Shown here one piece after another: positions 40,245 to 51,045 of a stretch of DNA of 64,000 nt. Numbering within the stretch: position 1 is the stretch's first letter; each line of letters starts with the position of its first letter. A model generated the notes under the pieces. The model did no database searches. It saw nothing but the letters and a program-made list of their open reading frames with translations, and had not been told where the DNA came from. The position numbers and the translations under genes are program-made. The DNA is from Leishmania mexicana MHOM/GT/2001/U1103 (taxonomy: Eukaryota > Euglenozoa > Kinetoplastea > Trypanosomatida > Trypanosomatidae), in the NCBI RefSeq assembly GCF_000234665.1, contig NC_018313.1:472377-536376 (forward strand), in the 5' to 3' direction.

Positions 40245-40961
40245 TCATTGCTTCTGGCGCCTCCCGAGGAATTCATGCAGCGGTGTAATACCGGTATACG
40301 CCACAACTTCATCGTATTCCTTGGCGAGCATGTCTTCCCACGGCACATTAAGGTACATGGGCACGGCGGGCTCCCCGTGGCGGGAGCAAGGCGCGTTGCG
40401 AGAGGCCCACTCCCAATAGAGCCGCATGCGTGCCCACTGCGCTGCTGACAGATGCGGCGCTCCACCCAGCAGCGAAAGCAGCCCAAGAGGCAGACCCGTG
40501 TGCTTATACTCAAAGATCTTCACCGCCAGCTCCTCCTCTATCGAGCGGCCACAACCGGTAATGGTGTGCACAAAGTCGTGGCACTGCCTGTACCGCGTCA
40601 TTACATACGCCAAAGTCGGATCAGCAATGTGCTTCACCGCCGTTCGCCCACTTGGCAGGAAAAGATTACGGTCCATGTAGGCGGCATACCTGAAGCCGAA
40701 GGTGGATGGTGCGAGGCCGCGGCTAAACTCGAGCACCTCATCGCCCACGACAGGCTTGTGCTTCAAAATGCTGCGGCCCCGCTGGTCAGCCATCATGCAG
40801 TTCTTCATGTTCTCCAGCGAATCGAGCGAGCTGAGCTCACCCACAGCGGAAACTGCATCTACATCCGTCGGATCGCGGATCGCCCTTAGGCTTTCAACTG
40901 CAAAGGCGCCTGCTCGATGAGCCAACGCAGCACCAGTTGCAATAAACGGCACCCACTGCAT
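40245..40961 (-). CDS. COQ4: Ubiquinone biosynthesis protein COQ4
   Basis: The 238-residue product starts at the ATG at 40961 (MQWVPFIATG); upstream codons are UTR. It carries the COQ4 hallmark HDFVH at residues 128-132 followed by an acidic cluster (IEEELAVKIFEYKHTGLPLG), giving the H-D-x-x-H-(x10-13)-E metal site. DPTLAYVMTRYRQCHD before it and the GITPLHEFLGRR end also fit. COQ4 is a mitochondrial inner-membrane-associated component of the coenzyme Q biosynthetic complex, required for its stability and ring modification. Length (usually 230-265) is normal. The first 25 residues may act as a mitochondrial targeting sequence. Confidence 0.93.
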   Translation of the reverse strand: MQWVPFIATGAALAHRAGAFAVESLRAIRDPTDVDAVSAVGELSSLDSLENMKNCMMADQRGRSILKHKPVVGDEVLEFSRGLAPSTFGFRYAAYMDRNLFLPSGRTAVKHIADPTLAYVMTRYRQCHDFVHTITGCGRSIEEELAVKIFEYKHTGLPLGLLSLLGGAPHLSAAQWARMRLYWEWASRNAPCSRHGEPAVPMYLNVPWEDMLAKEYDEVVAYTGITPLHEFLGRRQKQ

Positions 40962-42494
40962 GGCGTGTACACAGAGCAGTCGATTTACCGCGCACGCAAA
41001 GATAACAGGACTACGCCGCACGTGCGCGCACTCACACAGACGTTTTGCGCGTGCGGTCTCGTAAAGCCTATGTGTGCAGTGACTCGGGCTGCAGTTGTCC
41101 CGTGCAAGGGCCGTGCGGGCTCCCTGTAATGGGAATAACTTGGTGCTCGAAAGCACGCCGGTGGCGAGGGGTGAAGGCAGTGGACCGTTCGGTCCGCGCA
41201 AGAGAGCGGCAAGGGTGGTAGGAGAGCTGCTATGGTTATGCGTCGCGCCTCACACCCGCTGAAGAAGGAAGGCAGCACACACGCACAGCATGGAGAGAGC
41301 AAGGACAGGGAGAGTGGGTCGGTAAGATGGGGCGATACGGGTGCGTTGCACAAAGTGCAGCGGCTCCGTCCTGTTGCAGCAAAGACCCCACGCGGGAGAA
41401 CGCAAACGATGAAGGAAAGTGTGAGGTTCATGCCGTCAGGAGGTGGCACGCAATGCCTGCGCGTATGCCTTCACGGGTCTCGACAGCGCCTGCAAACGGG
41501 GTTGCTGATCAAGAACAGCAAGAGGCACACTTCACTCGCTATTAGGGGTTCACTGCAGACGGAGCGAGAAACACAGGTGAGAGGAAAGCGAGAGCAATGC
41601 CTCTTCCTTCTCTGTTCCCGCCCGCCCTCCTCCGGCGGCACCTTCCGCCCGATGCAGGCGACCGCAGCTTACCTTGTGCAGCCTTCCACTGCCTACGCGG
41701 CATGGCTACGGCTGAGAAGGTTTAACGAGCAACACACACACACACACACACAGTAACCAAAAGACAGCGGAGAGGAGGGGGGGGGGTCCCGGGGACGGTC
41801 GCACAGGAGAAGCGCGGCAGCGCAGAGACGCGCTGACGATGGACTCCCACACAAGCAAACGACCGTCTCGAGGGCAGCGGCGGCGTTCTCGCCTGTCACA
41901 GCACATACACGCACGCACATGACCTCGCGCGATCGGGTCGAGAGAGAGGACGAAGAGACAAAGGAACGCGGTGGGCATTGGTGCCGCTACCCGCTGGCCG
42001 CATGCACTTTTACCTCATCCGTCCACATTTGGGGGAGGGGGGCACATACCGTCGCGTTTTTTTCTACACTCTCGGGTCCCAGCTATCCGTTAAGCAGCTT
42101 TATCGGTCAGGACCACACCTTCTCCGATTCGCGGAAACGTTATTCCCGTCGCCAGGACACTGGCTGCGCACAACTTCAGCATCTTCTTGTGCGGGGGAGA
42201 GCACACGCACACATCCCGCTGCTCACAAGACGGGCCATGACACCTTCTTGCGCCGTCGCAGTTGTGCTTACACATATGGGTGGGAGGCACTCTCTTGTTC
42301 CCCAGTCTACGTAAGCAATGGCATCTGTTCAAAACCACCGGGGGGGGGGCGAAGTGATGTGTTGGTGTGCCAGCTTCCTCACAAAAATGAGAGCTGGGAA
42401 GCTGAATGGCGACCCGTTGTCGGCAACACAGTTCACGGTAAGGCACCGACTGCACTGCAAGCCAGAAGCACTGCATGGAATGGTGATACAGCAA
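40962..42494. other. Long intergenic stretch
   Basis: About 1.5 kb with no supported gene, including a CA microsatellite at 41732-41752. Confidence 0.6.
41732..41752. repeat. CA dinucleotide microsatellite
   Basis: Perfect CA run of about 20 bases in the spacer between COQ4 and the degenerate membrane-protein relic. Confidence 0.9.
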
Positions 42495-43267
42495 TCAGAG
42501 CGCCCCGTACAGGTTTGAGAGCTGAGAGGTGAACCGTTTGCGGCCACGTGTGTCGGTGTCACAAGCACACTCTATCACGTCCAAGTACGAATAGCTCGCC
42601 GACGCCCAAAGGAAAGCAAACACGCCGAAAATGGCGGAGAGGGAGCACGAGACGTCTCCGCAGCGTCGTCCGGCTTCATTAGCGTATTCGATGAAAAGGG
42701 GGCTGAAAAAGATAATGGCCTTGCGGGGCGTCTTGCTCAGTGCCGTGCCCATCGCTGCCACAAACTTCTCATGCTCCTCGGTCGAGAAGGTGTCGGTGGC
42801 TGTGCTGTTGCCCTGCGTCAGCGCGTCTCAGGCGCCGCGGTCGATGCGGACCGACCACCGCGCGTACGTCCCTGTGGTGAGCATGGTGAGCACGACCACC
42901 GCCAGCGTGATCATCGCACGCCGCCAGTAAACAGGAAAACACACCAACATGGCGCCGACGGCCGTGATGACTTTGGCCAGGGCCAAGCTCATGAGCATTT
43001 GAACTGGTTGCACGTTCACCTAGACGTCACTCGCCATGCGCGCCATCAGTGATCCGACGGTGGCGTAGTTGCAGAAGCGTACGCCAAGGTAGCTGAGCGT
43101 GGCCAGGAGGTGCTCACGCGTGCCCGTCGTGGGGCTGGGTTTGACGAGGACGCTTCAGAAAGAGCGGGCGCCGCCGTCCGATGACGGCAACTGCGCATAG
43201 CCGCCGCGACCACCCCCGCTCCTCGCCTTTCTCCGAGGTCTTCGCCTACGGGTAAGTCGTCGTCCAC
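42495..43267 (-). pseudogene. Relic of a multi-span membrane protein
   Basis: From 43130 down to the stop at 42495 one minus-strand frame reads as a membrane protein but is broken by an in-frame TAG (near 43022) and TGA (near 42832). Hydrophobic spans are visible around SLALAKVITAVGAMLVCF, AMITLAVVVLTMLTTGTYA and LSAIFGVFAFLWASASYSYL. Between the second stop and the third span the frame continues sensibly (DALTQGNSTATDTFSTEEHE, then KFVAAMG). Further upstream (about 43267-43130) coding-like sequence switches frame. The combination of two stops and a frameshift indicates decay. The family is not recognised; amastin was considered and does not fit. Confidence 0.6.
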
Positions 43268-44476
43268 ATCGAGGAGGCGATGAGAAGAAATATGCAGGGT
43301 CCCACCTACAACGACAGGATCATCGCATTTTGGCTGCCCACGCTGTGGCGACCACCACGCTCAGCGGACATGATCCGCGAAGCACCCGGACGACCCAAAG
43401 AGAGATGAAACGTGAGTGGGCGAGCAAAGAGCAGACCAGTCCGTCACGAGACGAACGCGAGAGCACTGTACCCGTGCGTGTGATGGGATGCGGAAGTGTG
43501 CGTGGGGGCCGATGAATGGAGCGCAGATGCCAAAAACTGGAGAAGAGTGCGCAGCGTGGAGGCACACGGAAGGGGCTCAGCCAACGACACAGCACGGTCA
43601 GACTCAGGCGTGAAGCACTGGTTCCACACTGCAGACACGAGGAGGCCACTAAGAGAGAAAAGCAGCGCGGGCAGATGCGTCGACAGGGAGGCACGGATGA
43701 GTCTATCAAGAGAGGGCAGGCCGCTGCAGGCTGCTCTCTGCGCGATCTGTGAGAGTGAGAGACGAAGACCGTTAGAGTGAAGGAAGCAGGAGGAGCAGTG
43801 GGACATCATGAGAATGACATCTGGGTATTGTCTATAAGCGGGTCGCCCACCCATCACGCGCATCTCACTCACAGTCTCTAAAAAAAGGCATTGACAGTAA
43901 CATGGATGCGAGGCAGCGGGAGACCGGGACGCACTCACCGCAGCGCCGGCAAAGTTCAGTGGAGAGAAGACAAAAGCGCAAGCGGGCATCGTCATCACGC
44001 CAGCGTTGCAGGCGTGCACTGGTGTCTTCCTCCCCCTGTCAGGAAGTACAACAAAGATGCGACGGAAAACAAACACCCCTCCCCCAAGCACCTCCATGGC
44101 GGGAAGCGCACGTTTGCCCAAGCACATGGTAAGACCAGTGGCAGTGCTTCAGTGGCCTCAATCGAGTCAGTTGTTAACATTTTTACGGTGCCGCCTCTCC
44201 ATCATTGCCACCCGAAAGCACACCACGATATGGTGACGAAAATGCGTGATGAAGCTGCAGCATCATCGATGGTGGCTGTCTCAGACAGGAAGAGCACGGT
44301 CGGGGGAGAGGGGAGAGGCGGTGTCACGCACGATCCCCTCCTTGAGCAGAGAATGAGAGGAGAAATGGGATACGCAGCACTGTCCAAAGTGCAGCGTCCG
44401 CTGAGCACAATGTCTACAACGCGTCTCCACGACCAACACACAGCCACGGGAGGAGGAGAGCATTAGGGAAGTAGGC
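43268..44476. other. Intergenic/UTR stretch
   Basis: A plus-strand frame of 191 codons at 43891-44466 is open but has no family resemblance and lies against the direction of the cluster. I see no supported gene. Confidence 0.55.
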
Positions 44477-45712
44477 TCATGCTTTGCCCCCGCCGCTGCT
44501 GTGACTCTTACCGTTGCCCGACTGAAAGCCGCCGCCACTTCCCTTGTGGTTACTCGAAGTTCCGCCGTAGCGCCTATTTTTGTTAGGAGGGCCGCCGCGG
44601 TGGTTGCGCATGGACCTGTGCGACATCTTCCGCGACGAGTTGTACACGCGACCCGCGACTTCCTCAAAGCGCCCATACGGCGCGGGGCCTCCGCTCATCT
44701 GATGCACGCCGTAGAACGGGGTTGCGTGCGCGGATGGCATGTCGTACGCCTCTCCGTCGCCTGGATAGTACCCGAACGGATTTCCATCTTCCTCGGAAGA
44801 GCCATCGTAGTACGGCTCCTCTTCCATCATCTCATACAGCTCAAACGGCACTTCGTCCGGCGACTCGGTATGGTAGAAGAACCCGTGTCCCCCATGGTGG
44901 CGGTGCCGCCTTGCGTGGTGCGGCTTCGCCCCTTTGCGCCGCTGCGGCTGATTGTCGCTGCTCCACCGGTTGAACTCCTCCACCACCGCCGCTGCACTCT
45001 CCTTCCCGAGAGCGTTGGCAATGAACTCAAAGCTCTTGCCATCTTGGTACATGTTCACCATCGCCTTCACCTGCTCCTCAGGCCAGGTCGTCGAGGACGA
45101 GCTCTTCTTTCCAGCGTGTGACTGCTTACCGTCACTGCTGCCGGACGACTGCCGCGGTCTGGCTGAGGCATTACCGCGCGGTGGTCGCCATCGGTCGTTG
45201 GGGCGGTAAAACGCCTCCGCGTGCATGTTTCGGGCAAAGCCGTCCTCCTCGTTTTGTCGTCGCATCTCCTCCCACATGAGCTCGTACATGAGGGGGTCCA
45301 TGTCTTCATACCAGGGCTGGTACGCACTCTCCTGCTTTGAGTAGGAGGACGAGGAGTTGGATGCCCCACCTGTGCTTGGCGCGCGCGTAGCCTCGAAGAG
45401 CCGCCTGCCCGCCTGATGAAACTGCTTCACCGTGTTGTAGGCGTTGTTAATGTCTGTCATGCGGTTCGTGCTAGAAGTCGCAGAGGAGTTCGACACGTCT
45501 GGATGATGCTCCTTGGCGAGGTCTCCGTAGCGCTTCTTCACATCGGTCAAAGTGGCCGAGGTGTGCACCCCAAGTATCTTGTACGCCTTGCGCACATCGT
45601 CTTCCGTGGGAACCGTCGCGCAGTGCCGGCACGCCGAAAATACGAGGGAACCAGGCAGAGACTGGCACGCACGATTAACAAAACGCACGTGCCACCGGCG
45701 GATGCCGTGCAT
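44477..45712 (-). CDS. Mitochondrial-type DnaJ (J-domain) protein with SANT-like and Gly/Asn-rich regions
   Basis: A 411-residue protein. A basic, Arg-containing N-terminus (MHGIRRWHVRFVNRACQ) resembles a mitochondrial presequence. The J-domain spans about 40-105, with AYKILGVHTSATLTDVKKRY and HPD at 70-72. Around 207-250 a segment reading TWPEEQVKAMVNMYQDGKSF, then EFIANALGKESAAAVVEEF, then NRW, has the spacing of a Myb/SANT-like helix-turn-helix. The rest is His/Gly/Asn/Ser-rich low complexity, ending in repeated GGG and SSG. It would be an Hsp70 co-chaperone; the SANT-like part suggests a specific client. ATG at 45712. Confidence 0.85.
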   Translation of the reverse strand: MHGIRRWHVRFVNRACQSLPGSLVFSACRHCATVPTEDDVRKAYKILGVHTSATLTDVKKRYGDLAKEHHPDVSNSSATSSTNRMTDINNAYNTVKQFHQAGRRLFEATRAPSTGGASNSSSSYSKQESAYQPWYEDMDPLMYELMWEEMRRQNEEDGFARNMHAEAFYRPNDRWRPPRGNASARPRQSSGSSDGKQSHAGKKSSSSTTWPEEQVKAMVNMYQDGKSFEFIANALGKESAAAVVEEFNRWSSDNQPQRRKGAKPHHARRHRHHGGHGFFYHTESPDEVPFELYEMMEEEPYYDGSSEEDGNPFGYYPGDGEAYDMPSAHATPFYGVHQMSGGPAPYGRFEEVAGRVYNSSRKMSHRSMRNHRGGPPNKNRRYGGTSSNHKGSGGGFQSGNGKSHSSGGGKA

Positions 45713-46657
45713 GATGACAGGCAGTCCGATAGTAAAGCACGTCGTGGCACGCTCTTGTGGACGCTCGCTCTTTGTCTTTGCTCACGTATAAAAGAAGGGT
45801 CGCAGCAGGACAGCAACGCAGCAGAATCAGCGGCGGGTGGCTACGGAAAACGTATGAGTGTGTATGTCTCGGTGTGTGCGACAGTGCCTCTACAAAGGAG
45901 GAGGTGGACGCTCTTGCAGCCAACAAAAACAACCGCACCGCAGCAGCTCCTTCCACGTTGACTTTACAGCAACACAAGAAGGCAGCGGCGCAGTAGTCGC
46001 GAGCGCACACGCCAACACGCACCAACCACTGTCACCTTCGCCACGTGTTTCGAACGGTCAACACTCTCGCTGATGAGAGGGAGGGGAAATCGGTAGCACA
46101 GAATATCACGTGCCGTGTGGGGCGTAAGAAGAGTGCGAGGGGGCCGGGAGAAGGTGGTGGAGGTGGAGACGCAGCATGTGCGGGGCTCATCTGAGAGAAA
46201 AAGCAAACGGTTCGGCAGAGTTGAGCGCCACCAGAGGTATCAATATTGTGTTCCATAATCCCGCACGGCGCGCGGCTCAAAGCGCTGCTTCGGTCGGTTT
46301 CTCGTCTGACTGTCCCGCTTTTCTTCCTTCGGTATTCCGTGGAGTGGCACCGCCGGCGGCACGCGCACCACCAACGAGGAAGCGAGCCAACGCACGCACG
46401 GGAGAACAATGCGGGAAAGATGAGACTGGCGGCAGAGCCCAAGAGCAGCGGCAGCGCCGCTCAGCGTCACTGCGGTTTTGCACATGTGTGAGAGCACGGA
46501 CAGGTCGGAGTGTGAGCTTGAGGGAAGAGGCGCAGCGCTACAGAGCTCATGAGCTCTCTTCCCTCAAGCGTCCTAGAACGACCCCTCCCGCCCACGCGAC
46601 GGTCATTGCAAGAGCAAGCTCGACTCCTCAGCGAGGAGCACGACTGCGGCGACAGGA
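45713..46657. other. Intergenic/UTR stretch
   Basis: No gene is supported between the J-protein gene and the first rhodanese-domain gene. Confidence 0.55.
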
Positions 46658-47053
46658 CTAAAGATCCTCATCCAGGTTGTTCTGCGTCGAGTCGAGGTAT
46701 TCTGACATCTTGGCATCCAGGAAGACAACGGACTTGTAGCCGCGCGCCGCTAGGTAGGTAGCGGCCGAGGAGGCACGGACTTGGTTTAAGGCGTACACGA
46801 GAATGCGGTCTTTCTTGTGTGGCTGACGCATGCCGTACTTTTTCTGAAAGGCCGACTCCCGCAACTGCATAGCGTCGTAGAGGTCGCGAAAGTGGATCAC
46901 TAGCGCGTGTGGAAGCGGCCGTACGGCCTGCACCTCGAATTCCTCACGTACATCCAGCAGGTACACCCCGTTCGCGCTGCCGGCCTGGAGCGCGCGCACG
47001 ACCGCCTGGGCCTCGTACACATTGAAGGGGTGTGTAAATTCTGGCAGCGACAT
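46658..47053 (-). CDS. Rhodanese-like domain protein, catalytic Cys replaced by Ala
   Basis: A 131-residue single-domain rhodanese starting at the ATG at 47053 (MSLPEFTHPF). The fold signature is present: YLLDVREEFE at residues 31-40, a central ALVIHFRDLYD strand/turn and ILVYALNQVRAS at 84-95. In active rhodaneses the loop after the LVY strand begins with Cys; here that position is A88, so sulfurtransferase activity is not expected. It is the third of three neighbouring single-domain rhodanese genes, but more divergent than the other two. It could be a regulatory or binding domain. Confidence 0.85.
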   Translation of the reverse strand: MSLPEFTHPFNVYEAQAVVRALQAGSANGVYLLDVREEFEVQAVRPLPHALVIHFRDLYDAMQLRESAFQKKYGMRQPHKKDRILVYALNQVRASSAATYLAARGYKSVVFLDAKMSEYLDSTQNNLDEDL

Positions 47054-47699
47054 CGCAACGAAACAGAAGGGACTGAGCGCTATTGTGCACAACAGTCGTA
47101 TCGTGCGGAGCGTAGATAGCTGGAGAGATGGCAGTCCTATGAGAGCAGAGGGGCAACAACGATTCTTCTCCGCCGATGACTCGCAGATGCGCGCACCCCA
47201 GAACAAGGGCAAGTGTACGTACAGTGCGCGTCGCGAGGGTGAGGGCGTGGCTGCGGTCGCCTCTGTTGCGATGACGGAGCGCGTTCTCAAGGTGGCAAGT
47301 AGAAGGAAGATGGAGAGGAGGAGAGCGGGGAGGCATGAAGTCCAGTTGGACGCAGCGTCTCGAGGGACCGAAACAAAGGTAAGCAGCTGCTTAGAGGGAT
47401 GCGAGAAAAATGAAGCGGACATATGCGCAGGAGCGCAGGGAGACGCCATTCGTGGATGCCAGAGTGTTGGCCAGCAGCTTGAGCGCACCGTGCAGTTCCG
47501 GTATACAATGGGTAGGCATGCGCGACTCCTTCGCAGTATCCCACGGGGTGCAGATGTTGCACACAAGTCAGGCAAAGTGTCGCCACATTTTCGTGCTCAG
47601 GAGGTGCAGTCCGAGTGAGAGGCGTTGTAGCCACCGTAAGAAAAGCTGAATAGAGTGATCCTGCACACGGTAACGAGATAATTGTCTGCGCAACCTCAT
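47054..47699. other. Intergenic stretch between rhodanese genes
   Basis: No gene is seen; it acts as the 5' flank of the Cys-less rhodanese gene and the 3' flank of the next. Confidence 0.5.
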
Positions 47700-48152
47700 T
47701 CACTTGAGTGGAGTATGCAAAGACTCTGGCACCGCCGCAGAGGTGCTGGGGGTTCCGTATGCATGGTACCACTGAGACCAGCTGCCGGAGAAATTGCCGG
47801 CGTTATCAAAGCCAAGTTCCTCTACGATCTCGCAGGCGATGGCAGAGCGGACGCCATGGGCGCAGTAGAGCACGATCTGAGTCACTCCTTGCACGGGGCG
47901 AGGACCGCCGAAGAAGAACTCGAACTCAGCATCCTCGAGGATACTGTCCGGGCTGAGAACATCTCGCAGAACCGGTAGCGGAACATTAATGGCAGAAGGG
48001 ATCATCCCCGTCGCCGCCACCTCGGCCGTCGATCGCACGTCGATGAGTTGGATGTCGCGGACAGCATAACTGCCACTCTGCTTCGCTTTTACAATCTTCG
48101 CCACCTGGTCGATGCTCAAGTACCGGCATAGACACCACGTTTGTCTAAGCAT
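47700..48152 (-). CDS. Rhodanese-domain protein (active-site Cys present)
   Basis: A 150-residue single rhodanese domain from the ATG at 48152 (MLRQTWCLCR). It contains QLIDVRSTAEVAATGMIPSA (the entry strand plus the loop with the conserved GMIPSA turn) and IVLYCAHGVRS with the likely catalytic C97 in a C-A-H-G-V-R loop. GSWSQWYHAYGTP near the C-terminus matches the usual GG/W ending of the domain. The domain transfers sulfane sulfur via a Cys persulfide, for instance from thiosulfate to cyanide or to other acceptors; the physiological substrate is unknown. The extreme N-terminus is Cys/Arg-rich. Confidence 0.88.
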   Translation of the reverse strand: MLRQTWCLCRYLSIDQVAKIVKAKQSGSYAVRDIQLIDVRSTAEVAATGMIPSAINVPLPVLRDVLSPDSILEDAEFEFFFGGPRPVQGVTQIVLYCAHGVRSAIACEIVEELGFDNAGNFSGSWSQWYHAYGTPSTSAAVPESLHTPLK

Positions 48153-49090
48153 TGCTCACCAGCGCTAAAGTCAGTGGGATGCACGCTAACGATGTTAAGA
48201 AGACGATTGTCTGCCCGACGGTACCCCAGCACTTGCTCTGAAGTGCAAGAGAACGCTGCAGCTTAAGGGAGGCGCGCAAGGGGATAGGCTGAGAGACGCA
48301 AAACGAAGGGCAAACAACAGTGCTGATCCTCTGGCGGACATGAGCCGCCATCCCGTAAGGCCAGATAAGCGATGGCACGAAATGCACTCCCCCAAAGTAA
48401 ACTAGCTCACGCACGACGGAAGCACGGAATGAATAACAAGCAGAGGGAGAGAGAGAGGCGTAGCGAAGAAGTGATGAGGGGTACAGCACACCAAGCCGAA
48501 CTGAAGACGGCAGGTGCGGCGTGTTTTCCACCATTTATCCACCGCAACCCACCAGAGAGCCGCACTCATCGATGCTCTTCGCTCGTGTGATGACAACACT
48601 GCGCTCTCATCGACACCAGCGGGGTTGACACCGAGGCAGCGTTGCAGCCGATGAGCTACCTAGAGATTAGTGGGAGGGTGACGTCTACCCGCGGATGCAC
48701 AAACGTCTCCTTTGGCGCCTCGGTGCGGCAGGGGGCAGCACCATGAATGGCACCGCCCAGTCAACACTTTTTATGCTTTCTGCTCACGGGAATCACTCTA
48801 GCACATCCACTGGCATCGGCTAGGGCAACATGACCTTCAAAAAGAAACAGACAGAAAAACCAAAGTGGCAGCGGGACGGAGATGAGGAGAGGTCCAACGA
48901 TTAAGCGGCAAGCAACGCTCTTGACGAAACAGAGGGCAACATAATAAGCGATATCTCTCATGCCGCCTTGGCATTGCCAGCTGCAGCACCACGCGTGTGG
49001 GTCTACCCCCACGTGGTGCCGGCGCCGAGAAGGTGTTAGTAAGTGCATGAAGGCTAGCGAGGGGGGGGGGGCAGTGAAGCGCCAGCTTGC
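48153..49090. other. Intergenic stretch
   Basis: No gene is supported between the second and third rhodanese genes; a G-run sits at 49061-49070. Confidence 0.55.
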
Positions 49091-49453
49091 CTATGCTGCG
49101 CACTTCTCTTGCTCCGACCACTCTGCCCAACTGCCGGGGTACACATCGACGTTTGTGTAGCCGCTGGAATGAAGTGCGGCAGCCGCCTTCTCCGCGCGCA
49201 TGCCGCGAAGGCAGTAAGTCACAACATGATCTGACACCTCCGGCTTGGGTGCGCTGTACTTCTTCTTGAACTCGTCGGCCGTCAGCTGAAGCGCGGTCTC
49301 TAGCTGGTCGAGAGGGACGTTGACAGAGGCCGGGATGGCGCCCTCTGCCACTTCATCGGCGTTACGCACGTCCAAAATGCACATGTGCAGATCACCCGAC
49401 TGCTTCTTCGCCACCAGCGCCTTCATGGCAGCGTAAGTCAGACGCTGCATCAT
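49091..49453 (-). CDS. Rhodanese-domain protein, compact (active-site Cys present)
   Basis: The 120-residue product starts at tandem ATGs at 49453/49450 (MMQRLTYAAM). It is a minimal rhodanese: CILDVRNADEVAEGAIPASV at residues 25-44, VVTYCLRGMRAEKAA with the likely catalytic C81 in a C-L-R-G-M-R loop, and PGSWAEWSEQEK near the end. The C-x-x-G-x-R loop and the GSW ending resemble the gene at 47700-48152, so these two are the closer pair. It resembles the GlpE/PspE-size class of thiosulfate sulfurtransferases. Its neighbour upstream in the transcript is JBP1; no functional link is implied. Confidence 0.9.
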   Translation of the reverse strand: MMQRLTYAAMKALVAKKQSGDLHMCILDVRNADEVAEGAIPASVNVPLDQLETALQLTADEFKKKYSAPKPEVSDHVVTYCLRGMRAEKAAAALHSSGYTNVDVYPGSWAEWSEQEKCAA

Positions 49454-51045
49454 CAAATGTACAGGAGGCACTAATTTCGTCAAGACGCAGAGCGACCGAG
49501 CGCAAGGGTTGGTGAGGTGATGGCGGGGGAAAACCTGAGTAGGATACCGCGCGTAAGCTAGTGCCACGGCAACACATTGTCGCGTGTATGTGCGTGCACC
49601 ACCAAAAGGGAGAGAGGAGGAAAGAGGTAAAGAGAGAGACAGCTGCAGGCCAAGCAGCAGCCCTGACATAATTTGTACGCACCCGTGGTGCTCTCGGATT
49701 GCGCTGCCGACATTGTTACCATAGCTCTCAAACTGGGAAGCATGAAGCGCAACTTTGAGAGCAGCACGGTCTCCGCCGCTCAATCTCGTGTGTGTGCGTG
49801 TTGGGGGGGATAGAGGAGAGGTCACAAGTCTGAGGAAAGGGTAAGAAGTAGCTCGCCCGGCAAACGGTCATATCCGCGCCTTTCCCATTCTTTTCTCTCT
49901 CTGCCATCCTCTCTTTTGCCGTGGGTGCCTCGATAGCACACATTGGGCTCTGGCACAGGGTTTGCTTGTGCGTGTGACATGGGGGTGTGGCTAGGCACGA
50001 AAAGGACTCAGTACGCGACACTGCTCGTTAGAGCGTACGCGCACATCCGCACACAAAAACGCACGGGCGCACATGCACTTCCTCGACCAGTGCATGCACA
50101 ACCGCACAAACAGATGAAGATAAGCTTTTTTCTCTCTGATGCCTTGCGCAGCATCACGCCACCGGTGCGTCCTCTGACGACGACACTCCGCTGCGACGAC
50201 GAAATAAAATAAGTCGCACAAGTGTATGAATGGAGACAAAACCGTCAGAGTGGAATGAAGGAGGGGGGGGGGGAGGAGACAGAAATTGATATGCCCCCGC
50301 CACGGGCACCTCTAAAGCACCTACTGTACGCGATAATACCCCCACCCTCGTTTCCCTCATATGATCCGCAGACATTCATGAAGAAATACACTGCGATGAG
50401 AACGCTTTCCAAATCCTCAGCACATGCACCACATCTATGTAGAGAGATAATGCTTTTCGACATGACGTTCTGCCACAAAAAAGTCGACAAGTATGCGCGT
50501 ACACACAACAGCGGTTCTCCTACCTATGCTCTACTGCGGCTATGTCCAAGAACCCGGATAACGAATACTGTTTCGTGTCCTTCGGCCCACACTGCGATCT
50601 CACTGCACACAGCTCAGGCCAGGTCCAGGACTAGGCTCGACACCACCGCATCGCAGCAAAGGAAGAGAAAGGCAGTGGGCGGATGCGTGTATCGGTTCAA
50701 TTGCCGACCCGATTCGTAGTGAACTTATACGAACATGATCATGATCGCACGCGTCTCTTTGGCACGGCGCCAGCCCAGACCTGCCCGCCGACACCAAGAG
50801 CCCGATGATGTACGTGAAGGTACGCCGGAAGCTGCTTGGCTTTCCAAGAAAGAGTGGGAACGGCACCCTGATACCACACTGAGGTGGCCGGCATCATCGG
50901 GGTCTATACAAAGTAAGGCGAACGCGTACAGCTCAGGTAAAGCTGTGTGTGTGTGTGTGTAGGGGGGGGGGGAGAAGCATGCACACAAACGTATTTCCTG
51001 CGACTTCGAGGCCAGCCCGCACATCGGAAAACAAACGCTCTGCAT
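49454..51045. other. Long intergenic stretch
   Basis: About 1.6 kb with no supported gene, including the JBP1 3' region. A TG/G run at 50944-50972 is the only simple repeat of note. Confidence 0.6.

Noticed and set aside
42495..43267. Amastin-type surface protein relic
   Set aside because: The hydrophobic spans and loops do not follow the amastin layout and its Cys/Trp signature is absent.
43891..44466. Open plus-strand frame of 191 codons in a spacer
   Set aside because: Opposite to the cluster direction, no domain, no splice-acceptor pattern upstream.
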